Source of the DNA: Candidatus Nitrosotenuis aquarius
GTDB taxonomy: Archaea; Thermoproteota; Nitrososphaeria; Nitrososphaerales; Nitrosopumilaceae
Length of the DNA stretch: 64,000 nucleotides
Assembly (NCBI RefSeq): GCF_002787055.1
Contig: NZ_CP024808.1
Span: forward strand, 584,328-648,327
Direction: 5' to 3'
Positions within the stretch are counted from its first letter, which is position 1; every line of letters starts with the position of its first letter. The translations under genes and the position numbers were made by a program. Below the pieces are notes generated by a model, which worked only from the letters and a program-made list of their open reading frames with translations, was not told where the DNA came from and made no database searches. Positions 24,942 to 33,660 of this stretch are shown in pieces.

Positions 24942-25936
24942 TCCAGGTATACTATCTTGGATAGGTGTACTGCCTGCTTTAGGTTTGCGTCAAATTCTTC
25001 TTCGGTAAAGACCTTTTGCTGCGAATATAGAGACTTGAACTTTCTGCCATCGTCTGCAAATATTCCAACCACTATTCCCTCTTCTATTGGATATTTTTTC
25101 ATTGCAGCATAAACAGTGGCAGATGACGGCGATACTAGCAACTTTTCTTTTGCAAAGATCTCCTTTACTGCCGCAAACGCAGTCTCGTTGTTAATTGTAA
25201 TCCAGTCGTCAACTGACTTTTCCCTTCGCAAAAACAAGTCAGGCTTGGCAGACTCTTCAAAGTTTCTCAAGCCCTGAATCAGGTGGTTTTGCTGTGGCTG
25301 CACTCCAATTGTCTTTAGCTTTGGGTTTTGCTCTTTGAGGTATGTGGAGATGCCGGTAACCGTTCCTCCCGTTCCAACGCCGGTGAAAAAATGTGTTACC
25401 TTGCCGTCTGTTTGTTTCCAGATTTCAGGTCCCGTTCCGCGATAGTGTCCCAGAAAATTTGCCTCGTTTGCATACTGGTTTGGAGAATAATACTTGTCGG
25501 GTCGCGATGACGCAATGGATGTGGCAAGTGCGATGCTTTGATCAGTTCCCGCACCAACCTTTGGGCAGAGATCATCGCTTGTCTCATAGATCTTTGCGCC
25601 AAGCTTTGCGATTATTTTCTTTGTTTCCTCTGATGCCTTTTCTGGGATTACGATTTCCACCTCATATCCAAGCAGGCTTGCAATGCCTGTTAGCGCTATT
25701 CCGGTGTTGCCCGACGTCGGCTCGATTATTATTGTGTGGTTTTTCTTTAGCTTGCCCTTTTCCTCTGCGTCTTTAATCATCCAGTATGCCGCACGGTCCT
25801 TGACTGAGCCAAAGGGGTTGTGGCTTTCTAGTTTGGCAAAATACTGGACTTTATTATTTGATAATGATTCTAATTTTACTAGGGGAGTGTTGCCAACTCT
25901 GTTTAAAATGTCTGCATCAAGTGCGACTTTGGCCAG
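24938..25936 (-). CDS. cysK: Cysteine synthase family PLP enzyme, apparent CTG start
   Basis: Forms cysteine from O-acetyl- or O-phosphoserine and sulfide (or belongs to the close cystathionine beta-synthase group). The PLP lysine lies in ESHNPFGSVKDRAAYWM, the phosphate loop is EPTSGNTGIALTG and the substrate region is HFFTGVGTGGTVTG. The N-terminal homologous segment (ADILNRVGNTPLVKLESLSN) has no in-frame ATG, GTG or TTG before it; an in-frame TAA lies six bases upstream of CTG 25936, so CTG (332 residues) or a rare ATT must start translation. The ATG at 25780 would delete the PLP lysine. The TusA stop is three bases upstream, so translational coupling could help. Confidence 0.85.
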   Translation of the reverse strand: MAKVALDADILNRVGNTPLVKLESLSNNKVQYFAKLESHNPFGSVKDRAAYWMIKDAEEKGKLKKNHTIIIEPTSGNTGIALTGIASLLGYEVEIVIPEKASEETKKIIAKLGAKIYETSDDLCPKVGAGTDQSIALATSIASSRPDKYYSPNQYANEANFLGHYRGTGPEIWKQTDGKVTHFFTGVGTGGTVTGISTYLKEQNPKLKTIGVQPQQNHLIQGLRNFEESAKPDLFLRREKSVDDWITINNETAFAAVKEIFAKEKLLVSPSSATVYAAMKKYPIEEGIVVGIFADDGRKFKSLYSQQKVFTEEEFDANLKQAVHLSKIVYLD

Positions 25937-25939
25937 AAA

Positions 25940-26173
25940 TTATTTCACCTTTTTAATTTGAAATTCCAGCGCATTGTCTTTTTTCTGCAAAGACAAAAGC
26001 TCGTGTCCGTTTCGCTTGACCCATCTTGAGACGTCTTCTTCTGCATTTGGGTCGTCAGCTAGAACCGTCAGCGTTTCCCCTACTTGCATTCGCTCTACTT
26101 CGATTTTTGTTCTAAACACAGGCTCTGGGCAGAACAGTCCTCTGGCGTCTAGCATTTTGGTCGTAGTACTCAA
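25940..26173 (-). CDS. tusA: TusA-family sulfur carrier protein
   Basis: A 77-residue protein with the TusA signature LDARGLFCPEPVFRTKIEVE containing the sulfur-carrying Cys in CPxP. I chose the TTG at 26173 (MSTTTKMLDARG) because TTTTAATA lies about 30 bases upstream, as for a leaderless transcript; the ATG at 26155 and an ATG at 26197 are alternatives. It carries persulfide sulfur between enzymes, and its position just before cysteine synthase suggests an operon for sulfur mobilisation. Confidence 0.88.
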   Translation of the reverse strand: MSTTTKMLDARGLFCPEPVFRTKIEVERMQVGETLTVLADDPNAEEDVSRWVKRNGHELLSLQKKDNALEFQIKKVK

Positions 26174-26313
26174 TATTGTAAAAAGAGAAATTTGCATATT
26201 AAAATCTATTTAGAATTTTCCGAGTGTTTAGTGCCAGCTAATCGCATTTTGCAAAATAATGGGGCATATTCTCCTATAATCTTATTAGCTTGAATCGCCT
26301 TACTTTACTGACT

Positions 26314-26562
26314 ATGGGAATCATACGAATTGGCGGCAGAGGAACATCAAGAAGAGTAGAAGACAAAAAAGAAGACAACTGGACGGGTCCTGCGTTTAAG
26401 CAATACAGCGAACAACAAAAACAGGCAGCCAAAGACCAATACATCTCTATGGGCAGAGGCACTGCAAAAATAAAGTTCGGCGATGTTGCAAGTACGACAA
26501 CTGCATCCTCAAAGGGAATGTGGGTAGGTACTGGTCGCGGCACAGGCAGAAGAAAACTCTAG
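26314..26562 (+). CDS. Unknown 82-aa Gly/Arg-rich protein
   Basis: A small basic protein, MGIIRIGGRGTSRRVEDKKE to KGMWVGTGRGTGRRKL. It has Gly-Arg rich ends (RIGGRGTSRR, GTGRGTGRRKL) around an acidic/Gln-rich helix, which could suit RNA binding. The ATG at 26314 lies about 30 bases after ATAATCTTATTA; the longer frame from 26290 looks like promoter sequence. No known domain recognised. Confidence 0.65.
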   Translation: MGIIRIGGRGTSRRVEDKKEDNWTGPAFKQYSEQQKQAAKDQYISMGRGTAKIKFGDVASTTTASSKGMWVGTGRGTGRRKL

Positions 26563-26592
26563 GCAGCCATAACAAAAAGGAAGAGATGGACT

Positions 26593-26940
26593 CTAACGAA
26601 AAGTCCTTACTCGATTTACCACTTTTTTGTGGTCAAATGCAGAAGTCGTCGTGATGAACAGTAGGTGGTTTGGACCAGCAGGCATCGTAATTCTCTTTAC
26701 GCTACCATATTCGGCCAAGACATACTTGCATGCGCCAAGCTTCTTTTCCAGCTTTTTTCGCACCTTCCATGCGCGCGCGGCGTTTTGCAGTGACATTTTG
26801 CTTTCCTGTTTTGATAAAAGCAACTTGACACGACTAGAACGAGCCGAAAAGAGGACCTTGCCATTCATGTCACAGATAGTCACAACTCGAACTGACGGGC
26901 TAAGCTTTAGTAGCTTCTCAGCTGCTTGTTGAACTTCCAT
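26593..26940 (-). CDS. Small protein with roadblock/profilin-like pattern, unknown function
   Basis: A 115-residue protein: helix MEVQQAAEKLLKLSPSVRVV, strand turn TICDMNGKVLFSARSS, a basic helix (WKVRKKLEKKLGACKYVLAE), then strands GSVKRITMPAGPNHLLFITT. The order helix, strand-strand with a D-x-x-G turn, helix, strands resembles roadblock/LC7 modules but the match is by eye. I recall similar thaumarchaeal proteins of unnamed families. No signal peptide or membrane segment. It is convergent with the preceding Gly/Arg-rich gene. Confidence 0.62.
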   Translation of the reverse strand: MEVQQAAEKLLKLSPSVRVVTICDMNGKVLFSARSSRVKLLLSKQESKMSLQNAARAWKVRKKLEKKLGACKYVLAEYGSVKRITMPAGPNHLLFITTTSAFDHKKVVNRVRTFR

Positions 26941-26976
26941 GGAAGAAACAGCCCAGTCTGACTGATAAAGATTTAC

Positions 26977-27894
26977 TCAGATTGCCATTTTCAGCATCGT
27001 CGCAAGATTTCGATCATGGAGTTTTGATGCATCATATCCTTGGATGTTTATTTTATTTGATACTCGCTTCATCAGATACACCGCCAGCTTGTACACAAGC
27101 GACCACATGTAGCTGTTCTGGTTTAGGTCATACATTTTGAGCAACAGCGACATCATCCATTGCGAGTTTGGATAGTGTTCTCGGATGTATTCTGCCAGAT
27201 AGTCCTTGGAGTTGTTGATTTTGTACTTGATGTGCTCCAGAGTTTCCTGCTCTTTTGCATATCCAGTCTGGTGGATTGCAATCTTGTTGTGCCGCATCGA
27301 GTATAGTGCGTCATCTAGTGTGTTTTCCGATTCTATTACATTGACGCACCTGCCAAGTGTGGATAAAACATGCGAGTCGCTTCCCGCAACGCCAATTTTG
27401 TTGTGCTCTAGTGAAAACTGGGCAGCCCTTGCATTTGATATTATATCCACATTATTGCTGTTAAAGACCTCTATCATGTCGCATTTTGACGCATCATTAC
27501 GCAGTGCATCAAGCAGGCTAAACGGGTGTGGCGCGCACGAAATCCCGTCCTGTTTTCTTATTTGGTCTACGATTTCTTCCAAGGGTAGTCCTGCCTTGAT
27601 TTCCTTGTGGATTCCATATGCAATTACGTGCGCTCCTGTGTTTGTGGTGATTTCCTCTGCCTGGAAAATCTGGATGTGCCGGTACTTGGAATGGTCGTTT
27701 TTGTACTGGAGTAATTGCGAATAGCCATCTAGTGTGTTGTGGTTTGTTACAAACAGTGCGTCAAGGCCCAGTGCATGGGCTCGCTCTAGTTGTTGTGGTA
27801 TTGTGATGTTGCAGTCAAACGGCGCGTCGTCTTCGCCCACATGAAAATTTGAAAATGAATTGTGGCAGTGCAGTTCTGCCTTGATGTACCCCAA
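26977..27894 (-). CDS. PHP-domain metal-dependent phosphoesterase
   Basis: A 305-residue cytoplasmic protein. Residues 1-215 carry the PHP motifs: ELHCHNSFSNF (HxH), FVTNHNTLDGY (second His motif), FQAEEITTNTGAHVIAYG, ISCAPHPFSLLDAL and VAGSDSHVLSTLGRC (Asp-Ser-His). The C-terminal 90 residues are helical and not part of the PHP core. PHP enzymes hydrolyse phosphoesters such as nucleotides or histidinol phosphate; substrate is unknown. It lies 43 bases after cofE on the same strand. Confidence 0.85.
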   Translation of the reverse strand: MGYIKAELHCHNSFSNFHVGEDDAPFDCNITIPQQLERAHALGLDALFVTNHNTLDGYSQLLQYKNDHSKYRHIQIFQAEEITTNTGAHVIAYGIHKEIKAGLPLEEIVDQIRKQDGISCAPHPFSLLDALRNDASKCDMIEVFNSNNVDIISNARAAQFSLEHNKIGVAGSDSHVLSTLGRCVNVIESENTLDDALYSMRHNKIAIHQTGYAKEQETLEHIKYKINNSKDYLAEYIREHYPNSQWMMSLLLKMYDLNQNSYMWSLVYKLAVYLMKRVSNKINIQGYDASKLHDRNLATMLKMAI

Positions 27895-27937
27895 ACCAAC
27901 TAAATTTTTAGTGTAATGATTATAATCTTTTGTAGAA

Positions 27938-28669
27938 TTATCGGAACAGGTCTGTATTTTTGGATCGAATCAGCGTTTGGATTGTATCGTCCGATGAGTC
28001 ATACTCAAAATTCCTAATTACAGCGAACGGACAGTTTTTTGTCTTTTTCATTACCAGCTCGGCCGCACCGCATAGCTCATCTATTTGCGCTATCTTGGTT
28101 ACCCGCATGGTCCTGCCGTACGTGTCTGCCTTTCCCTCATAGTCATCAAGCGGTTTTATCCCTGCCACACCGATTGCCACATTTGTCTGGCCTTCCCGAA
28201 ACGGCCTGCCAAAGGTATCGGAAATTATGACTGCTATTTTTTTGCCCGACTTTGCAGATATTTTTTGGGCAAATTCTGATGCAGACCTGTCAGGGTTTTC
28301 TGGAAGCATTGATGCAAACCCAGGAGGCAGATTGCTCTCGTCTACTCCTGAATTTGCGCAGACAAATCCGTGCCTTGTCTCTGTTATTATAATTCCAGAT
28401 TCCAGGCGCACTATTCTTTTTGCCTCTGATAATATCACCTCCACTAGTTTTGGGTCCTTGTTGTATTCAGCACCTAGGCCCACAGACAAAATAGAGGGGA
28501 TTACCTGAGCAAGCTCGACTACCCTACCTTCCTGCTTTGATACTATTTTTTGCGCCATAACTATAATGTCGCCGTCCTCCATATCCTTGAAGTTGGATGC
28601 AAAAATCTTTGCCAGGTCGTCTCCTTTTTTGATATCAGATTTTACTGGTACTGGAATTATTTGCAGCAC
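27938..28669 (-). CDS. cofE: Coenzyme F420-0:L-glutamate ligase
   Basis: Adds glutamate residues to F420-0 using GTP. The 243 residues match CofE throughout: GDIIVMAQKIVSKQEGRVVE, ESGIIITETRHGFVCANSGV, VIISDTFGRPFREGQTNVAI, and the C-terminal MKKTKNCPFAVIRN. It starts at GTG 28669. F420 biosynthesis is known in Thaumarchaeota. Other cof genes are not in the window. The perfect palindrome GTTTGCGCAAAC lies 37 bases upstream. Confidence 0.93.
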   Translation of the reverse strand: MLQIIPVPVKSDIKKGDDLAKIFASNFKDMEDGDIIVMAQKIVSKQEGRVVELAQVIPSILSVGLGAEYNKDPKLVEVILSEAKRIVRLESGIIITETRHGFVCANSGVDESNLPPGFASMLPENPDRSASEFAQKISAKSGKKIAVIISDTFGRPFREGQTNVAIGVAGIKPLDDYEGKADTYGRTMRVTKIAQIDELCGAAELVMKKTKNCPFAVIRNFEYDSSDDTIQTLIRSKNTDLFR

Positions 28670-28705
28670 AAGACCCGGTACTGTATTTGTAATTTAACTT
28701 GATTT

Positions 28706-28717
28706 GTTTGCGCAAAC
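28706..28717. promoter_or_regulatory. Perfect 12-bp palindrome between cofE and a small gene
   Basis: GTTTGCGCAAAC is fully symmetrical and lies in the divergent interval between cofE and the 56-aa gene. Close by, at 28726, GTTTGTTTTGAAC equals 13 of 17 bases of the element at 10357 read on the other strand. Both could be protein-binding sites. Confidence 0.33.
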
Positions 28718-28786
28718 CCCAGTGCGTTTGTTTTGAACGGATAATTTTGCAAGATCTTTAGATGATCCGGCATCATACTATACCCC

Positions 28787-28957
28787 ATGATGCCAGCAAA
28801 TCTAAACGAAGAATCCCTAAGGGCAGTCCGTGAGCAAATCTATGGACATGCAAAGACAGATGCAGCAATCTGCATCCAGCTTGAAAAGCTAGACAGGTAC
28901 CTATCTGAGCACAGGGGATTCAAGCCAGACACATTTGACACATTTGACTATGCATAG
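28787..28957 (+). CDS. Unknown 56-aa protein
   Basis: The frame from ATG 28787 (or ATG 28790) encodes MMPANLNEESLRAVREQIYG, then a helix with TDAAICIQLEKLDRYLSEHR and a short acidic end (DTFDTFDYA). Codon use and amphipathic helices look like a real gene. It is too short for any domain assignment. It has its own upstream region and ends ten bases before the convergent HAD phosphatase. Confidence 0.6.
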   Translation: MMPANLNEESLRAVREQIYGHAKTDAAICIQLEKLDRYLSEHRGFKPDTFDTFDYA

Positions 28958-28967
28958 AACTTGGAGT

Positions 28968-29615
28968 TTACGCTATTTGCAGCTCCAAGTCCAAGTTGTA
29001 CTTTGCATTAATAATTGGAATTAGGTTTGTTAGATTTTTCTCTTCTATAATTTTGTCTGCCTTGTCCTTGACTATGTCCTGTGCGCGAAACGCCACGCCA
29101 AGGCCGCAGATATCAAACAGTGTCAGGTCATTTGCGCCATCAACTGTTACCACAATGTTTTCCTTGTTTTCCCTCCATTCGGCGATTTTAATTCTGGCTG
29201 ACTTTGCCTTGTCTGATGTTACGTTGATTTTTACTCCGTCCAGTTTTCCGTCCTTGAATATCAGCTCATTAGAATAGACATAGTCGAGGCCCAGCTGCTC
29301 CTTTAGCCTGTCAGTCATAATTGTAAATCCGCCAGAGACTGCCATTATTTTCCAGCCTGCCGCCTTGAGTGCCCTGCACGTCTCTGCTGCGCCAGTCATT
29401 ATTGGCAATTCGTCTGCCACTTCCTTGCATGTATCATAGCTGAGCCCCTTTAGTGCCTCGACTCGGGTTCTCAGGCCTTCCTCCCAGTTTATCAAACCCT
29501 GGATTCCTTTTCTGGTGATTGCCCAGATTTCATCCTGCTTGTTTATTTTTTCTGCGAGAATCGGCAGGTATTCAGCGTCAAAGAGAACTCCTTCTACGTC
29601 AAAAATGGCAAGCAA
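28968..29615 (-). CDS. HAD-family phosphatase, SerB-like, with altered first motif
   Basis: Overall plan matches phosphoserine phosphatase-type HAD enzymes (215 residues): cap helices near KGIQGLINWEEGLRTRVEAL, motif II AVSGGFTIMTDRL, and C-terminal motif DGANDLTLFDICGLGVAF. Motif I, normally DxDGT, reads FDVEGVLFDAE, so the second Asp (the acid/base) is Glu and the following Gly-Thr is Gly-Val. Glu can act as acid/base but the change may alter reaction or substrate. Serine synthesis is a possible role, not a certain one. Confidence 0.75.
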   Translation of the reverse strand: MLAIFDVEGVLFDAEYLPILAEKINKQDEIWAITRKGIQGLINWEEGLRTRVEALKGLSYDTCKEVADELPIMTGAAETCRALKAAGWKIMAVSGGFTIMTDRLKEQLGLDYVYSNELIFKDGKLDGVKINVTSDKAKSARIKIAEWRENKENIVVTVDGANDLTLFDICGLGVAFRAQDIVKDKADKIIEEKNLTNLIPIINAKYNLDLELQIA

Positions 29616-29669
29616 TTTTTTCTAGTTTTTTGGCTCAAACCTATCAATATAAAAGTTGAAGTCTGTTTT

Positions 29670-30008
29670 ATGATCGCAAACGTTACCGTTAAATCATGGC
29701 ACTCAAAATTTGACTCAATGGACGAGCTTGAACACAAATTCGAAGTCGAAGTAAAGGAAGCAGAAAAATCCCAAAAGCTAGGCGACGAAATCAAGGCAGA
29801 GCTCAAGGCATCCGGAATGATGGACGACAAGGGCAAACTCAAGCTAAAAGGAGTCAGCCCAAAGATGCTCAAGCGAATGAAGCAAGAATATGTTAACTGC
29901 CCAGTTCTGAAATCAGACGTTGGATTTATCCAGTGCTTTGTGTGCCCCAATTTTCAGTCAAGAGTCATGGGCAAGGTTTTGTGCAAGGGCGCACCGCTAA
30001 AAAAATAA
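29670..30008 (+). CDS. Unknown 112-aa protein with four Cys
   Basis: A Lys-rich protein starting MIANVTVKSWHSKFDSMDEL with a basic middle (GKLKLKGVSPKMLKRMKQEY) and a C-terminal cysteine group: NCPVLKSDVGFIQCFVCPNF and KVLCKG. The spacing Cys-x12-Cys-x2-Cys-x11-Cys could hold zinc or an iron-sulfur cluster. No family recognised. It begins about 54 bases from the divergent HAD phosphatase start. Confidence 0.68.
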   Translation: MIANVTVKSWHSKFDSMDELEHKFEVEVKEAEKSQKLGDEIKAELKASGMMDDKGKLKLKGVSPKMLKRMKQEYVNCPVLKSDVGFIQCFVCPNFQSRVMGKVLCKGAPLKK

Positions 30009-30022
30009 GTAAAAAAGAGAAA

Positions 30023-31240
30023 TTATTGTCTGGTTCCCCAGCCAAGTTGTACTAGTCTGTCTGCAGTAGATGTTTTGACACATGCAGGAGAGCCTGTCGA
30101 TGACTTTATGATTAATACCATGTCACCATTGCATTGGACCTCTTCTGGTGCAACACCAGATTCGACCTGCTTTAGTGGTGCCATCACATCATGGTCTTCT
30201 TCATGTTCTTCTTCATGTCCTTCCTCAGATTCTTCCATTGGGAGTAGTGCTTCGGCCTCTTCTAGCTTGACTAGAATTGCATCAACCTGTGAGTTTATCT
30301 CATCGGCAGGTGCGCCAGCCTTTATCATGTCGCGGAGTTCCTCTCGCATCATGATTTCGATTTCCTCCATGAGTTCCTCGTTTTGTTGAGCAACTGGAGC
30401 CTCGAGGAATTCGTAATTATCCAAGTATGCCTTGGTTGCATGTGCGAGCGCGGCATCAGAGTCTCCATCCGCATAGGTCTCTTTGACCTCTGCTAGGTGG
30501 TGCTCGATTCCCTCAAAGTACGCATGCAGTCCGCCTTCTTCGGATTCATCTCCTAGGATTTCTCCTACTTCGTGCTCGATTCCCTCAACATAGATTTGCA
30601 CATTTTCTATTGGTGCGATGTCCTTTATTGCGGAATCCAGGTCTGCAAAGAATTCCTCGATTTCCTCTGCTTCGTGTTCTGGAAGATCAGCCTTTATCTC
30701 GGAAAAGATTTGCTGTGCACGCCAGACAAATGCCGAGCCGTCCTGGTATTCCACCATCTCTGTGATGGTGCCATCCTCGACTGCCTCTGCATATTCTGCT
30801 CCGGCAGTCTCTACTAATGTTCGAACCAAGGCAAGCCTAAAGTTTGGATCCGAGCTTAGCTCGTCCCCAACAACTAGGGTTCTTGCCTCTTCAACCAGAG
30901 ACTTCATCTCATCAATTGCTGCCTGTGCTTCTTCTCTTGGGGCATCTATTGTCTTGTCTGCAAGCTCTGACAGTGCCGTCTCAAAGGCAGCATCAAAGTC
31001 TGCATCATGTTCTTGCAGCTCCGGCTTCATGGACTCGTATAGCTCCGCAATTGGGTGCGTTGCATGGGTCCTTGCCAGCTCTGAATTGGACTCGTTCAGA
31101 TTCAGCTCAAGTGCATGTAGGTGTCCGAGTGTTTCTTCTAGTGCAGATGCAAAAGATTCCTTTTCAGACTCTTCTGCATGTGCATAGGAGAAACCTACTG
31201 CAAAAAGTATTGCCGCTAGTGCTGCAATAGTTTTATTCAT
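30023..31240 (-). CDS. Secreted acidic helical protein with C-terminal Cys-pair domain
   Basis: A Sec-type signal peptide starts at ATG 31240 (MNKTIAALAAILFAVGFSYA, cleavage after AHA), so I prefer it to the 14-residue longer frame. The mature part (about 380 residues) is Glu/Ala-rich and helical. The segment AYLDNYEFLEAPVAQQNEEL followed by MREELRDMIKAGAPADEI resembles the extracytoplasmic helical region of FTR1-type iron permeases, suggesting metal binding, an inference. A His/Glu stretch (EEGHEEEHEEDHD) follows. The last 55 residues (PLKQVESGVAPEEVQCNGDM, SPACVKTSTADRLVQLGWG) form a domain also present in the secreted protein at 50939. Confidence 0.75.
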   Translation of the reverse strand: MNKTIAALAAILFAVGFSYAHAEESEKESFASALEETLGHLHALELNLNESNSELARTHATHPIAELYESMKPELQEHDADFDAAFETALSELADKTIDAPREEAQAAIDEMKSLVEEARTLVVGDELSSDPNFRLALVRTLVETAGAEYAEAVEDGTITEMVEYQDGSAFVWRAQQIFSEIKADLPEHEAEEIEEFFADLDSAIKDIAPIENVQIYVEGIEHEVGEILGDESEEGGLHAYFEGIEHHLAEVKETYADGDSDAALAHATKAYLDNYEFLEAPVAQQNEELMEEIEIMMREELRDMIKAGAPADEINSQVDAILVKLEEAEALLPMEESEEGHEEEHEEDHDVMAPLKQVESGVAPEEVQCNGDMVLIIKSSTGSPACVKTSTADRLVQLGWGTRQ

Positions 31241-31354
31241 GTAAGGGCAAGCTAAGCATTTCGATTTAAACGGACTAGCCATTCTAGATTCTTGGAATGA
31301 GGCTTTAGAACAACTAGGAAACGCTCATTTACCAAGAATCCAGTCACAAAACCG

Positions 31355-32797
31355 TTGAGCAAGGAAAGCCCTGGAATCACAGTGTCAAAAAAGGACGACT
31401 TTTCTGAATGGTACACGCAGGTGGTGCTAAAGGCAGAGCTTGCAGACTATGCGCCAGTAAAGGGATTGATTGTGTTGCGGCCAGACGGCTATGCAATATG
31501 GGAATCCATTCGAGAAACACTGGACAAAAAATTCAAGGCAACAGGACACAAAAATGCATTCCTGCCAGTACTAATTCCAGAATCATTACTAGCTAAAGAG
31601 TCGGACCATTTTGCGGGATTTACCCCGGAGGTGTTCTGGGTTACTCATTCAGGCGAAAACGAAATTGGCGACAAGCTAGCACTGCGCCCAACTTCTGAAA
31701 CGCTGGCATATTCAATGTATTCAAAGTGGATCCAGTCCTGGCGCGACCTACCGCTGAAAATCAATTTCTGGAACACTGCACTCAGAGCAGAGATAAAAGC
31801 AACAAAGCCGTTTTTGAGAACATCGGAATTTTTGTGGCAGGAAGGCCACACAGTGCACGCAACAAAAGAAGAGGCAGAAAAAGAAGTGCTTGACATTTTG
31901 GAAATTTATAAAAATACAGTAGAGCAGGAACTGGCAATTCCTGTAATTACCGGCAAAAAGAGCGACAAGGAAAAGTTTGTAGGAGCGGTATACACTACTA
32001 CTATGGAATCAATAATGCCGGACGGCAAGGCGCTGCAAATGGGCACATCACATTTTCTAGGACAGAATTTCTCAAAGCCGTTTGAAGTAAAATACTTGGA
32101 CAAAAATAACGCCGAGACATTTGCATGGCAGACATCTTGGGGGGTGTCATGGAGACTAATTGGCGCAATGATAATGGTACACGGCGATGACAAGGGCCTA
32201 GTGTTGCCTCCGCGAGTGGCGCCAATCCAGGTGGTCATAGTACCAATATACTATAATGACAAAGACGCAGATCGAGTAAATACAGAAGCAGACAAGGTAG
32301 AAAAAATTCTCAAGGAAAAGGGCTTGCGAGTCCATGTGGATAGGCGCGACCAACTAACGCCCGGCTTCAAGTATAACGAATGGGAGATGCGTGGCGTGCC
32401 ACTGCGAATAGAAATCGGTCCCAAAGACATTGACAAAAACAAAGTCATGTATGCAACACGCCACATCAAGCAAAAGCTGGACCTTCCGATGGACAAAATA
32501 TCATCGGAAATTGACGGAATTTTGCAGAAAATCCAGGATGAAATGTTTGAAGCAGCCAAGAAACTACTCTCAGAGAAAACCATCAAAACATCAGAATATT
32601 CCGAGTTTAGAGCGGCTATCGAATCTGGCAACTTTGTTGATGCAGGATGGTGCGGAAAAAAAGAATGCGAGGAAAAGATCAAAGAAGACACCATGGCAGA
32701 TATCAGAGTGATTCCGTTTGATGCGCAAAACTCTGGAAAATGCGTGTACTGCAAGGGCACAAGTGTTACAAACGCAATCTTTGGCCGCGCATATTGA
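31355..32797 (+). CDS. proS: Prolyl-tRNA synthetase, archaeal/eukaryotic type
   Basis: Class II synthetase of 480 residues starting at TTG 31355. Class II motifs: PVLIPESLLAKESDHFAGF region, motif 2 as LKINFWNTALRAEIKATKPF followed by RTSEFLWQEGHT, and motif 3 as TSWGVSWRLIGAMIMVHGDD. The anticodon-binding domain (IQVVIVPIYYNDKDADRVNT, LTPGFKYNEWEMRGVPLRIE) and the C-terminal zinc-binding-type domain (DAGWCGKKECEEKIKEDTMA, CVYCKGTS) of the archaeal type are complete, ending in Tyr as usual for this class. Confidence 0.95.
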   Translation: MSKESPGITVSKKDDFSEWYTQVVLKAELADYAPVKGLIVLRPDGYAIWESIRETLDKKFKATGHKNAFLPVLIPESLLAKESDHFAGFTPEVFWVTHSGENEIGDKLALRPTSETLAYSMYSKWIQSWRDLPLKINFWNTALRAEIKATKPFLRTSEFLWQEGHTVHATKEEAEKEVLDILEIYKNTVEQELAIPVITGKKSDKEKFVGAVYTTTMESIMPDGKALQMGTSHFLGQNFSKPFEVKYLDKNNAETFAWQTSWGVSWRLIGAMIMVHGDDKGLVLPPRVAPIQVVIVPIYYNDKDADRVNTEADKVEKILKEKGLRVHVDRRDQLTPGFKYNEWEMRGVPLRIEIGPKDIDKNKVMYATRHIKQKLDLPMDKISSEIDGILQKIQDEMFEAAKKLLSEKTIKTSEYSEFRAAIESGNFVDAGWCGKKECEEKIKEDTMADIRVIPFDAQNSGKCVYCKGTSVTNAIFGRAY

Positions 32798-32825
32798 TAT
32801 ACTGAATTTCTGTATTGTATAATAC

Positions 32826-33653
32826 TTGAGTGAAATTCTGCGAGTTGAAAATCTGGTAAAACATTATTCAAAAAAGAATTTCTTTGGCAAAGAAGTCTCT
32901 CTGGTAAAGGCAGTGGACGATGTTTCTTTTTCCATACAAGAAGGAGAGACGTTGGTCTTGGCAGGCGAGTCCGGCTCTGGCAAGTCCACAATTGCAAAAC
33001 TGATTTTACACGCAATACCGATTGATTCCGGCAAGATAATCTTTGATGGTATCGAGATTGCTAATGATGTACAGTCACTCAAAAAAATTAGAATGGGAAT
33101 CCAGATGGTGTACCAGGATCCGTACGATTCCATCAATCCGCAAATGAAAATAAAGGACATAATTTCAGAGCCGCTTGAAATCCACAAAATTGGCAATTCC
33201 AAAGAAAGGCAGGAGATGGTTGGACAAGTCTTGCACGAAGTAAAGATAGAGCCGGCAGAAGAAATAATGGAAAAATATCCGCACATGTTATCAGGCGGCC
33301 AGAGGCAGAGAATTGTTTTGGCTCGAGCATTGGTGCTAAAACCAAAGATGATCATTGCTGACGAACCGGTGTCGATGTTAGATGTCTCAATTAGAGCCGA
33401 AGTACTTGAGCTGATGAACGAGCTGCGGCAAAAACACCACATTTCTTTTTTGTATATCACTCATGATTTGGCAACTGCCAGGTATTTTGGGCAAAAAATC
33501 GCCATTTTGCACAGGGGTAAGATAGTAGAGAGTGGCCCAATCGATGATGTCTTGTTTTCCCCAAAGCACCCCTATACTCAGGCGTTGCTTGATGCAATAT
33601 CAGAGCCTGACCCAAATAACCTTACCAGAGAGAAAAAGATCCACATACCATAA
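32826..33653 (+). CDS. ABC transporter ATPase, oligopeptide/dipeptide (OppF/DppF) type
   Basis: A 275-residue ATPase: Walker A GESGSGKSTI, Q-loop VYQDPYDSINPQM (the YQDPxxSxNP form of OppF/DppF), signature LSGGQRQRIVLARAL, Walker B MIIADEPVSMLD and H-loop YITHDLATA. The C-terminal SPKHPYTQALLDAI is typical of the Opp/Dpp group. It starts at TTG 32826. No permease, OppD or binding protein lies next to it. The family-5 binding protein at 58963 is the only candidate partner in the window, an inference. Confidence 0.88.
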   Translation: MSEILRVENLVKHYSKKNFFGKEVSLVKAVDDVSFSIQEGETLVLAGESGSGKSTIAKLILHAIPIDSGKIIFDGIEIANDVQSLKKIRMGIQMVYQDPYDSINPQMKIKDIISEPLEIHKIGNSKERQEMVGQVLHEVKIEPAEEIMEKYPHMLSGGQRQRIVLARALVLKPKMIIADEPVSMLDVSIRAEVLELMNELRQKHHISFLYITHDLATARYFGQKIAILHRGKIVESGPIDDVLFSPKHPYTQALLDAISEPDPNNLTREKKIHIP

Positions 33654-33660
33654 CTAGACA

